Part shown: positions 6,701-12,810 of the stretch, piece by piece
Position numbering within the stretch: position 1 is the first letter of the stretch
How the letters are laid out: each line of letters starts with the position of its first letter
Assembly: GCA_002772825.1 (NCBI GenBank)
Contig: PFDM01000041.1
Coordinates: 1,921 to 17,922 of the forward strand
Source of the DNA: Parcubacteria group bacterium CG10_big_fil_rev_8_21_14_0_10_38_31
GTDB taxonomy: Bacteria; Patescibacteriota; Minisyncoccia; GCA-002772825
Reading direction: 5' to 3'
DNA length: 16,002 bases
Made by a program: the position numbers and the translations under genes
The notes under the pieces: model-generated
What the model was told of the DNA's origin: nothing
The model's input: the letters and a program-made list of their open reading frames with translations, nothing else
Database searches by the model: none

Positions 6701-6916
6701 ATGAAGATGCTTGATCCGATGAAGTATGGGCTATGTAGGAGGTGCTTCGCAGTACTTCCTCCCCAGCTCAGTGGGACTCCGTGCCCACATTGCGACGGTG
6801 ACCCTTATCTGTATAGACTAGGGTATACCAAAGAAGAGATCACTGCTTTGAAAGAGTTCGTTAAAGCAGTGAAGAAGGATCAACCTCCACTCTCCATGAA
6901 GGAGGCAGGGAGTTGA
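6701..6916 (+). CDS. Small zinc-ribbon protein
   Basis: 71 aa, family not recognised. Residues 12-31 hold CxxC (Cys12, Cys15) and a second CxxC (Cys28, Cys31), a rubredoxin-like zinc knuckle pair separated by 12 residues, followed by 'YLYRLGYTKEEITALKEFVKAVKK', a probable amphipathic helix. Such small ribbons usually bind nucleic acid or protein partners; no specific function can be assigned. The ATG has a clear Shine-Dalgarno (GGGGAG, 5-nt spacing), rare in this window. The gene lies against the flow of the priA-def-fmt cluster, overlaps the 3' end of priA by 56 bp tail-to-tail, and is followed by its own intrinsic terminator. Its codon use seems more GC-rich than that of its neighbours, which may reflect transfer or the constraint of the overlap. 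Promoter, SD, ORF and terminator together make it likely real. Confidence 0.7.
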   Translation: MKMLDPMKYGLCRRCFAVLPPQLSGTPCPHCDGDPYLYRLGYTKEEITALKEFVKAVKKDQPPLSMKEAGS

Positions 6917-8741
6917 GGACTTCAAGAAGATTTTGGTCCGGCCATGAGGTCGGATTCACTTTCAAGAGGGCGTGCATTATGTGCATGCCCTTTATTTTTG
7001 GCACAAAGGCCGAGTAGATCATAGGAATATAATTCAACAGTTCTTTTTCCAGCTTTTTGAAATCAGCTTCAAGTTGTTTTTTGTCTTTGCTTTGTTTGGT
7101 AATCTTGATAAGAATCTTGAACGGCGGATAACTAAACCTTTGTCTCATATCAAGTTCTTGCCTATAGAATTCTGACACATCTCCTCTTAGGGCGAGTTTA
7201 AAGATATTGAGCTCGGGCATACGAGTTTGGACAAGAAATGTTTTTTGCGAGAGAGTCTTTAGTTTTACTAATAGGTGAAATATTCTCTCGTTGATTCTAA
7301 AATCCGGGATGGTAAAGAGCGCGTCAACTGAGATAATAGCGGAGCGATCTATCTCTCTGTTTAAATAAGAAAATATCATTTCAGTGGCTATGAGGATGCT
7401 TCCCGGCATCGAGAAGAAGTCCCCGATAACTTTCTCTCCTTGTTTCTTCGTTTTTACCATATCCGAATCCATACGAAATAATTTAAATTTCGGGAAAAGA
7501 CTGTTTATCTCTTCGGCCACTCTTTCTACTCCGACGCCGAGCGACTTCAGTCGCCAGCTTTTGCAATAAGGGCACCTGTCTTCAGCCGAGAAAGAGGAGA
7601 TGCATTTATGACATATAAAATTAGTTTTTTTGTCAGTTTTTTTATGAAGCACTAAAGGAGAGTCACATTTTTCGCAGGTTATTGTCTTTCGGCAGTCATC
7701 ACATATTGTGGTCTGACTATAACCACGTCTGTTTAGAAACAAGATAACATGCTCGTTGTGCTTACTGGATTCTTTCAGCATTTTTTTTAATTCCTCGCTT
7801 ATTATGGTGAATTTTTTTGTTTTCTCCTCTTCCTCTTTTATGTTAACTAATATTTGCTCGGATTTGGATAGTATGTGCGATGGATTGATACTTTCTTTCT
7901 TAAAATTATAATAATCTTCTGTTCTTACGACAGTATCTCCGTATATCAAATTTGCCTTTATATGTTGGCTGGTAATCTCCGCCACCTTACGTGTGTCAAT
8001 ATAAGGCCTCGTCCGGCTTTTGTAGAAAGGGGAGCTTTCTTGGTCTACTATTATGGTGTCTAGGTTCTTTATAGGCAAGGACAAAAATAATCCTGTTGAT
8101 ATAACCAGTAGCGGTTTCTCACTAGTGATAGCTTCGTTCCATAGTTCTAATAGTCTCTTTTTTGGCACTTCGGAGTGAAAAATAATAGTGTGCGATTCTA
8201 TCCCTTTTTTAAGTTCATTTGATATTTCGGTAATGGCAGAGATTGTCGGAAGTATGATTAAAACAGATCGCTCTTTAGCAAATTCTTCTCTTACTATGCT
8301 TCTATAATATTTTAAGCGTTCTAGATTAGAGCCATGGAAGATAGATATTTTTTTATATTCATCATTTTTTTCTTTATTGATTGTTGTGCCTATCTTCTCA
8401 AGTTGTTTATTGTTTTCCAGTATAGTCGTTGGCGTGACTTCGTTAAGAACATTACTTAGAGAAGAAGCGTAGTATGTGGCAATCTCCAGTGTGGCATCTA
8501 TGAACAAATGGTTAAAAATAGGAACACCGTCCTCGCTTATTTTCTTTAAAGAGAAAGAGGATTTTTTTAAAGAGCTTTTTACTTCTTTTATCTCTTTAGA
8601 TGATACAACGATTGCAGGGACAGTCTTTTTTCTTATGGGGATTTTGACGATAGACCCTAATTCTATTTTCTTGGTTGTAAAATAGGAAAGATCTTTTTTC
8701 AAGAACCCTTTAGTTATGGGGATAACTGTTATTAATCTCAT
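6861..8741 (-). CDS. priA: Primosomal protein N' (PriA) with degenerate helicase motifs
   Basis: PriA recognises stalled or repaired replication forks and reloads the replisome. 626 aa (E. coli 732). The zinc-binding domain is intact: Cys347, 350, 356, 359, 377, 380, 390 and 393 as four CxxC pairs. 'FRMDSDM', 'IPDFRINERIFHLL', 'RQRFSYPPF' and the C-terminal 'WRVEVDPSSLL' are family hallmarks. All ATPase motifs are lost: the Walker A site (GSGKT in E. coli) reads 'FHGSNLERLKYY' (about 135-146), DEEH reads DQES (233-236), GTQM-KGHDFP reads 'ATEMIFSYLNRE', and the motif VI QVAGRAGR region reads 'LVKLKTLSQK' (491-500). A DNA-binding or loader role without helicase activity is inferred, as is known for some actinobacterial PriA proteins. 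It lies 30 bp downstream of the PEGA gene and its 3' end overlaps the zinc-ribbon gene. Confidence 0.9.
   Translation of the reverse strand: MRLITVIPITKGFLKKDLSYFTTKKIELGSIVKIPIRKKTVPAIVVSSKEIKEVKSSLKKSSFSLKKISEDGVPIFNHLFIDATLEIATYYASSLSNVLNEVTPTTILENNKQLEKIGTTINKEKNDEYKKISIFHGSNLERLKYYRSIVREEFAKERSVLIILPTISAITEISNELKKGIESHTIIFHSEVPKKRLLELWNEAITSEKPLLVISTGLFLSLPIKNLDTIIVDQESSPFYKSRTRPYIDTRKVAEITSQHIKANLIYGDTVVRTEDYYNFKKESINPSHILSKSEQILVNIKEEEEKTKKFTIISEELKKMLKESSKHNEHVILFLNRRGYSQTTICDDCRKTITCEKCDSPLVLHKKTDKKTNFICHKCISSFSAEDRCPYCKSWRLKSLGVGVERVAEEINSLFPKFKLFRMDSDMVKTKKQGEKVIGDFFSMPGSILIATEMIFSYLNREIDRSAIISVDALFTIPDFRINERIFHLLVKLKTLSQKTFLVQTRMPELNIFKLALRGDVSEFYRQELDMRQRFSYPPFKILIKITKQSKDKKQLEADFKKLEKELLNYIPMIYSAFVPKIKGMHIMHALLKVNPTSWPDQNLLEVLNSLPPSWRVEVDPSSLL
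6965..7000 (+). terminator. Intrinsic terminator of the zinc-ribbon gene, inside the priA coding region
   Basis: Arms GGGCGTGCA (6968-6976) and TGCATGCCC (6982-6990) pair with one G-U and a 5-nt loop TTATG. The stem can extend outward (6965-6967 with 6991-6993), and TTTATTTTTG follows. It begins 49 nt after the zinc-ribbon stop and lies within priA codons on the other strand. Confidence 0.8.
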
Positions 8742-8748
8742 TTTATTC

Positions 8749-8762
8749 CCGACAGATGTCGG
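8749..8762. repeat. Palindrome in the PEGA-priA spacer
   Basis: CCGACA and TGTCGG are perfectly complementary around a central GA (+ strand), 7 bp upstream of the priA ATG. In the mRNA it can form a tight hairpin next to the translation start. The GACA...TGTC core recalls the palindrome at pcm. Confidence 0.6.
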
Positions 8763-8771
8763 TGGTGAGCG

Positions 8772-9596
8772 TTAGAGGTTTATTTTTATAAGAGTCTTCT
8801 CGTCAAGGATATATAGTGTCTTGTCGTCCAATTCAAACACAGGATTGCTTCCTTTGTAGATTGGTTGAAGTAATCTACCCCCTCTTCCGTCTACCTCAAT
8901 GGCGAATATGCCGTTTTGTACAGCAACAATCAACACATCACTGCGACTGGGGTAAAAGTCAGCATTTCTTATATTATACATGGAATCAATGATTAAAAGA
9001 GGGGTCGTGCATTCCTGATTATTGCAAAAATAATAAGGCAAAGGAGAATTCAGAGCGAGCCATTCTATCCAGACATTATCTGAATCGTCTACAAATATTT
9101 TTTGATTCCTGTTTTTATCCACAGTTAGAGTGAGACTATCCTTTGGTAGGAGTAATTTATTCAAAATCTCTTTTTCTTTTACGGAAAGAGTCCCTTCATC
9201 TTTGGAAATATTGTTTAACATAATCTCACCTTTTGGTTCTTTAGGTATAAGCATGGCTTTTGCTTCCGTTACTAAACCCTCTTTTACTTCCAATTTTTTT
9301 GCCCATGGCCAAAAATCATCTTTAGCTACAAGTATGGAATATGTGTCAGGAGTAAGATTTTGTAAGAATATGCCACCTTGAAGAAAGCTCGTCTCACCTC
9401 GGTCTTTTTCATTTACGAAGATTTTTACTCCGGATAATGGCGCGGATATATAGAGTCCGCCTGTTTTCCTGATATGTAAATTCTTATCTATTCTATACCC
9501 TGAAGTGTATAGTGTGATCAGTGGCACAAGGATAATGAATACTAAGATTGAGGTTAATAGGATAATTCGCCTTTTTCTGATATTTATTGGAGCCAT
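8772..9596 (-). CDS. Membrane-anchored PEGA-domain protein
   Basis: 274 aa. The N-terminus is positively charged ('INIRKRR') followed by one transmembrane helix (about residues 11-32), so the rest should be extracytoplasmic. Residues about 44-118 match the PEGA beta-sandwich repeat style: 'KTGGLYISAPLSGVKIFVNEKDRG' (quoted in part), 'LTPDTYSILVAKDDFWPWAKKLEV'-like strand pattern. The rest ('NVWIEWLALN', 'SDVLIVAVQNGIFAIEVDGRGG', 'YILDEKTLIKINL') looks like beta-propeller blades reading out as sensor-type repeats. PEGA domains are common on bacterial surfaces and probably bind other surface structures, but no precise role is known. It starts divergently from mreB and is followed after 30 bp by priA, with which it is probably cotranscribed. 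Confidence 0.8.
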   Translation of the reverse strand: MAPINIRKRRIILLTSILVFIILVPLITLYTSGYRIDKNLHIRKTGGLYISAPLSGVKIFVNEKDRGETSFLQGGIFLQNLTPDTYSILVAKDDFWPWAKKLEVKEGLVTEAKAMLIPKEPKGEIMLNNISKDEGTLSVKEKEILNKLLLPKDSLTLTVDKNRNQKIFVDDSDNVWIEWLALNSPLPYYFCNNQECTTPLLIIDSMYNIRNADFYPSRSDVLIVAVQNGIFAIEVDGRGGRLLQPIYKGSNPVFELDDKTLYILDEKTLIKINL

Positions 9597-9597
9597 C

Positions 9598-9647
9598 TTA
9601 ATCTAAATAGTTGCAAAAAAAACATAAAAAGTCTAGAGTTAGATTAA
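9598..9647. promoter_or_regulatory. Divergent PEGA/mreB control region with 9-bp inverted repeat
   Basis: TTAATCTAA (9598-9606) and TTAGATTAA (9639-9647) are exact inverse complements, placed just before the start codons of the two divergent genes, so each gene is preceded by TTAGATTAA. On the + strand TTGCAA (9611-9616), a 17-bp spacer and TAGAGT (9634-9639) could drive mreB. Both readings are modest matches. Confidence 0.4.
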
Positions 9648-9651
9648 AGTT

Positions 9652-10665
9652 ATGGGAATATTTGTTAAAAAATTAGGGATAGATTTAGGCACCGCCAACA
9701 CTCTTGTATTTTTACCAGGCAAGGGAGTCATATTAAATGAGCCGTCAGTTGTCGTGGTGTCTCAATCGGATAATAGGGTTCTGGCTGTCGGAGATGAAGC
9801 GAAAAGTATGATAGGAAAGACTCCTGACGATATCATTGCTTACAGACCAATGAAAGACGGGGTGATAGCTGATTATAGAGTGACCGAGGCGATGCTTCGT
9901 TATTATATAAAAAAATCTCTTGGAAAATTTAATATCTTTAAGCCGGAGGTAATGATATCTGTGCCGGCGGGAGTCACTTCCACTGAGCGTCGGGCTGTTA
10001 TTGAGGCGGCTATAAAGGCGGGTGCTAAGTCGGCTTATGTTGTTAAGGAACCGATACTTGCGGCCATCGGAGCGGGTATACCGATTCATGAACCCCAAGG
10101 GTGTATGATTGTTGATATAGGCGGAGGGACGACAGACGCCGCGGTAATATCTCTAGGCGGTATAGTCTCTTCAATCTCTGTGAAGGTAGCTGGTAATAAG
10201 ATTGACCAAGCTATCGCTGATTATATCAAGAAAACATTTAACTTGGCGATTGGCGATAGGACAGCTGAGGATATTAAGATAGCCATTGGTTCAGCGGTTC
10301 CTATTGAAGAGGAGCTTACTCATAAGATAAAAGGCAGAGATTTCCTTACAGGGTTACCAAGGAGCGCTGATGTGTCAACTAATGAAATAGTAAAAGCGAT
10401 AGACGGTGAACTGAGAGAGATAGTAAAAGCGATTAAATTAGTGCTTCAGGAAACTCCGCCGGAACTTGCATCTGATATTATTGATAAGGGTATAATCATG
10501 ACTGGCGGGTCGTCTCTTTTGAGAAATATTGATGAACTTATCTATCGCTCAACCGGCATTAAAGTGATTATTGCTGACGACGCTTTGTTTTGCGTAGCCA
10601 AGGGTACGGGTATTGCTCTTGAACATCTTGATGTATATAAGAAGAGTATCATCGCAAAGAAATAA
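9652..10665 (+). CDS. mreB: Rod-shape determining protein MreB
   Basis: Actin-like ATPase that polymerises under the membrane and directs lateral wall synthesis. 337 aa (E. coli 347). Phosphate-1 motif 'IDLGTANT' lies at 10-17, phosphate-2 'VDIGGGTTDAAVI' at 154-166, catalytic-region 'VKEPILAAIGAG' at about 131-142, and the adenosine motif 'GIIMTGGSSLL' at 280-290. The start is the only ATG before the first motif. It pairs functionally with murA in this window, since both serve the cell wall, although rod-shape partners MreC/MreD are not seen here. It is divergent from the PEGA gene and 32 bp upstream of the delta' gene. Confidence 0.97.
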   Translation: MGIFVKKLGIDLGTANTLVFLPGKGVILNEPSVVVVSQSDNRVLAVGDEAKSMIGKTPDDIIAYRPMKDGVIADYRVTEAMLRYYIKKSLGKFNIFKPEVMISVPAGVTSTERRAVIEAAIKAGAKSAYVVKEPILAAIGAGIPIHEPQGCMIVDIGGGTTDAAVISLGGIVSSISVKVAGNKIDQAIADYIKKTFNLAIGDRTAEDIKIAIGSAVPIEEELTHKIKGRDFLTGLPRSADVSTNEIVKAIDGELREIVKAIKLVLQETPPELASDIIDKGIIMTGGSSLLRNIDELIYRSTGIKVIIADDALFCVAKGTGIALEHLDVYKKSIIAKK

Positions 10666-10682
10666 TAACGACTTCATCTTTG

Positions 10683-10691
10683 TGTTATAAT
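10683..10691 (+). promoter_or_regulatory. Extended -10 promoter for the delta' gene (leaderless)
   Basis: TGTTATAAT is an extended -10 (TGn + TATAAT), 6 nt before ATG 10698. No clear -35 is visible, which fits extended -10 promoters. An upstream in-frame TTG (10680) would place the -10 box inside the coding region, so it is not a likely start. Confidence 0.65.
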
Positions 10692-10697
10692 ACTCGC

Positions 10698-11366
10698 ATG
10701 ATGAATAATAGTCATGGGTATCTGATTTTTGGTGACAAAAACAAGTCAATTCTTTGGGCTAAGGAGAAAGCGTCAACGATATTAAACATTTCAATCAACA
10801 CACTAGGGTCTTATCAGGATTTCTCCAATGAGGACTATGACTCGTTCGGTATTGATGAAAGCAGAAGACTTAAAGAGCGCGCTTTTATGAGACCTCTTGC
10901 GGGGGAGAATAAAGTGTTTGTAATTTCTTCTCATGCTTTCACCGTTGAAGCGCAGAATGCCTTGTTGAAATTATTTGAAGAGCCGGCAAAGGGGACTTAT
11001 TTTTTTATAATTACTCAAAATTTAAATAATATTCTTCCAACTTTGATTTCTCGTTTGGTAATGGTGCGACTTGAAGATAAGTCAATTTCAAACGAAGAGG
11101 AAGATATTGCGACAGACTTTTTATCAAGTAATCCGGCTAAGAGATTATTATTTATAAACAAGATAATAGAAAAGAAAGTTAAGGGTGAAATGGACGAATT
11201 CCTGAATAATTTAGAAAGCATGGCGGTAAAAAAAATTGAAAAAAAAGATAAAATTTTCATCTCTACCATGGAGAATATACATAAAAGCAGAAAATATATA
11301 GGCTCTCGCGGGTCTTCGCCTAAATTAGTCCTTGAGTATCTTGCGCTTTCTCTTCCTATTATTTAA
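10698..11366 (+). CDS. holB: DNA polymerase III delta' (clamp-loader) subunit, short form
   Basis: Part of the clamp loader that places the sliding clamp on primed DNA. 222 aa from ATG 10698 (ATG 10701 is equally possible), against about 330 for E. coli delta'. The AAA+ core is recognisable: 'MRPLAGENKVFVISSHAF' (Walker B region), 'TVEAQNALLKLFEEPAKGTYF' (quoted over its key part), sensor-1 strand 'FFIIT', and 'LISRLVMV' where the SRC motif usually stands (SRL here). The P-loop region reads 'YLIFGDKNKSILWAKEKA' with no GKT, consistent with delta' being non-hydrolysing. The C-terminal collar domain seems largely missing. The short length is typical of reduced genomes; alternatively it is a stripped-down paralogue of DnaX. 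Confidence 0.8.
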   Translation: MMNNSHGYLIFGDKNKSILWAKEKASTILNISINTLGSYQDFSNEDYDSFGIDESRRLKERAFMRPLAGENKVFVISSHAFTVEAQNALLKLFEEPAKGTYFFIITQNLNNILPTLISRLVMVRLEDKSISNEEEDIATDFLSSNPAKRLLFINKIIEKKVKGEMDEFLNNLESMAVKKIEKKDKIFISTMENIHKSRKYIGSRGSSPKLVLEYLALSLPII

Positions 11367-11376
11367 AATAAGAGTA

Positions 11377-11421
11377 AGAGAGAAAAATTTCTCTCTGAAA
11401 AAACTATTCCACGATAGTTTT
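11377..11421. terminator. Two adjacent hairpins between the delta' gene and htrA
   Basis: AGAGAGAAA (11377-11385) pairs with TTTCTCTCT (11388-11396), and AAAACTAT (11400-11407) pairs with ATAGTTTT (11414-11421) around a 6-nt loop. The second starts with an A-run and ends with TTTT, so it could act as a weak terminator in both directions. Both lie between the delta' stop and the htrA promoter. Confidence 0.5.
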
Positions 11422-11433
11422 AAAAGGCGGGGG

Positions 11434-11462
11434 TTGACATTATTGATTTTTTTGTTTATATT
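11434..11462 (+). promoter_or_regulatory. Strong promoter for htrA
   Basis: Consensus -35 TTGACA (11434-11439), an optimal 17-bp spacer and TATATT (11457-11462). The htrA ATG (11474) is 11 nt after the -10, so the leader would be only about 4-5 nt. No Shine-Dalgarno. Confidence 0.85.
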
Positions 11463-11473
11463 AAAAGTAAATT

Positions 11474-12745
11474 ATGGAAGACTTAACAAAATCACAACTT
11501 ATTTTATTAGCTCTTCTTGTGAGCTTTGTCACCTCAATCGCTACCGGTATAGTAACGGTTAGTTTGGTGAATCAAGCTCCCCCTCAAGTGACGCAGATGG
11601 TAGGTAGGGTTATAGAAAAGACTGTTGAAGTAGTTAGTCCTAGCGATTCGGATATTGCATCAGTCGTTGAAACGATAATTGTTTCTGATGAAGAGATGAC
11701 AGTTAAGGCGGTAGAGAAAGTAATACCCACGGTCGTCAGTGTTGTAGTGACAAAGGATGTTCCCGTGCTGGAACAATATTTTGTAAATCCATTTCAAGAT
11801 GATCCTCTTCTCCGTGATTTTAGTCTTAATGTCCCTCAATACAGACAGAAGGGAACAGAGGAGAAAAAAGTATCAAGTGGAACAGGATTTATCATATCAG
11901 ATCAGGGTATGATAGTGACTAATAAGCATGTGGTGGCTGATGAGAAAGCTAATTATTCTGTAATATTAAATGACGGACAGAAGTTTGATGTAGAAATTAT
12001 TGCTCGTGACCTCATGCAAGATATTGCTATCTTAAAGATTAAGAAGGAAGAAAATGAAGAAAGTAAAACTTTTAAATACGCCTCTCTTGGTAACTCAGAT
12101 AATATAAAGATAGGTCAGAAAGTTATCGCCATAGGCAATGCATTGGGGGAGCTTCAAAATACTGTTTCAGTGGGTATTGTATCGGGATTAAACAGGGAGA
12201 TAGTGGCTTCCGGTGCTATGGGGGAGGAGCGTCTTTTTGAGGTTATCCAGACTGATGCCGCTATAAATCTTGGTAATTCAGGAGGACCGCTTCTGGATCT
12301 CAGGGGGAAGATTGTCGGTATAAATGTTGCCAAATCAAGTAGTGGAGAGAATATCGGTTTTTCTCTACCTGTTAATATTATCAAGAAGATAATTTTAGAT
12401 ATTGAAGAGTTTGGCGAGATTAAATACGCAATGTTGGGTGTAAGATACATCACGATAGATAATCAAATATCAAAAGAAAAAAATCTTAGTGTGGATTATG
12501 GAGCGATGCTTGTTTCCGATAAGGAGAATAACGCTGAAGCTGTCTTTAAGGATTCTCCCGCCGATAAGGCCGGTTTGAAAGAAGGAGACATTGTATTAGA
12601 ATTCAATGGAGAGAAGATTACCAGCAAGAAGACACTCAGTCTCTTTATCTCTAAATCAAGAGTCAACGACGAAGTTATTTTGAAAGTATTAAGAGGTGAA
12701 GAAAATTTAGACATTAAGGTTACGATGGGGGAACAGCCGAAATAG
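11474..12745 (+). CDS. Membrane-anchored HtrA/DegP-type serine protease with one PDZ domain
   Basis: 423 aa, S1C trypsin-like protease of envelope protein quality control. One N-terminal transmembrane anchor (about residues 8-32) and an extended linker follow. Catalytic His152 lies in 'VTNKHVVAD', Asp183 in 'MQDIAILKI' and Ser269 in 'INLGNSGGPLLD', so the triad is complete. The oxyanion region and the strand 'IGFSLPVNIIKKI' are typical. A single PDZ domain (about 330-420) holds 'SPADKAGLKEGDIVLEFNGE'. An unusual feature is 'EQYFVNPFQDDPLLRDF' (residues 100-116), in the loop region before the protease domain, where HtrA proteins often have DPFFRRFF-like text; it carries the same VNPF tetrapeptide that is repeated in the small protein at 2997-3272. 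Expressed from its own strong promoter and followed after 65 bp by clpB. Confidence 0.93.
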   Translation: MEDLTKSQLILLALLVSFVTSIATGIVTVSLVNQAPPQVTQMVGRVIEKTVEVVSPSDSDIASVVETIIVSDEEMTVKAVEKVIPTVVSVVVTKDVPVLEQYFVNPFQDDPLLRDFSLNVPQYRQKGTEEKKVSSGTGFIISDQGMIVTNKHVVADEKANYSVILNDGQKFDVEIIARDLMQDIAILKIKKEENEESKTFKYASLGNSDNIKIGQKVIAIGNALGELQNTVSVGIVSGLNREIVASGAMGEERLFEVIQTDAAINLGNSGGPLLDLRGKIVGINVAKSSSGENIGFSLPVNIIKKIILDIEEFGEIKYAMLGVRYITIDNQISKEKNLSVDYGAMLVSDKENNAEAVFKDSPADKAGLKEGDIVLEFNGEKITSKKTLSLFISKSRVNDEVILKVLRGEENLDIKVTMGEQPK

Positions 12746-12810
12746 GTCAAAATTAAAAGCTGAGTCGCAAAATCACAGTTTAAATTATTAAATTATTAAA
12801 TTTATCAAAT

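Noticed and set aside
9745-10098. 117-aa open frame on the - strand inside mreB
   Set aside because: Antisense shadow of a highly conserved mreB region, with no recognisable domain.
10680-10682. TTG at 10680 as start of the delta' gene
   Set aside because: It would put the extended -10 promoter inside the coding sequence; ATG 10698/10701 directly follows the promoter.
11332-11562. 76-aa frame bridging the delta' gene and htrA
   Set aside because: Runs through the htrA promoter and overlaps two well-supported genes; no family features.
12746-12810. CIRCE heat-shock operator upstream of clpB
   Set aside because: No TTAGCACTC-N9-GAGTGCTAA or similar inverted repeat; only AT-rich short repeats (AAATTATT twice).
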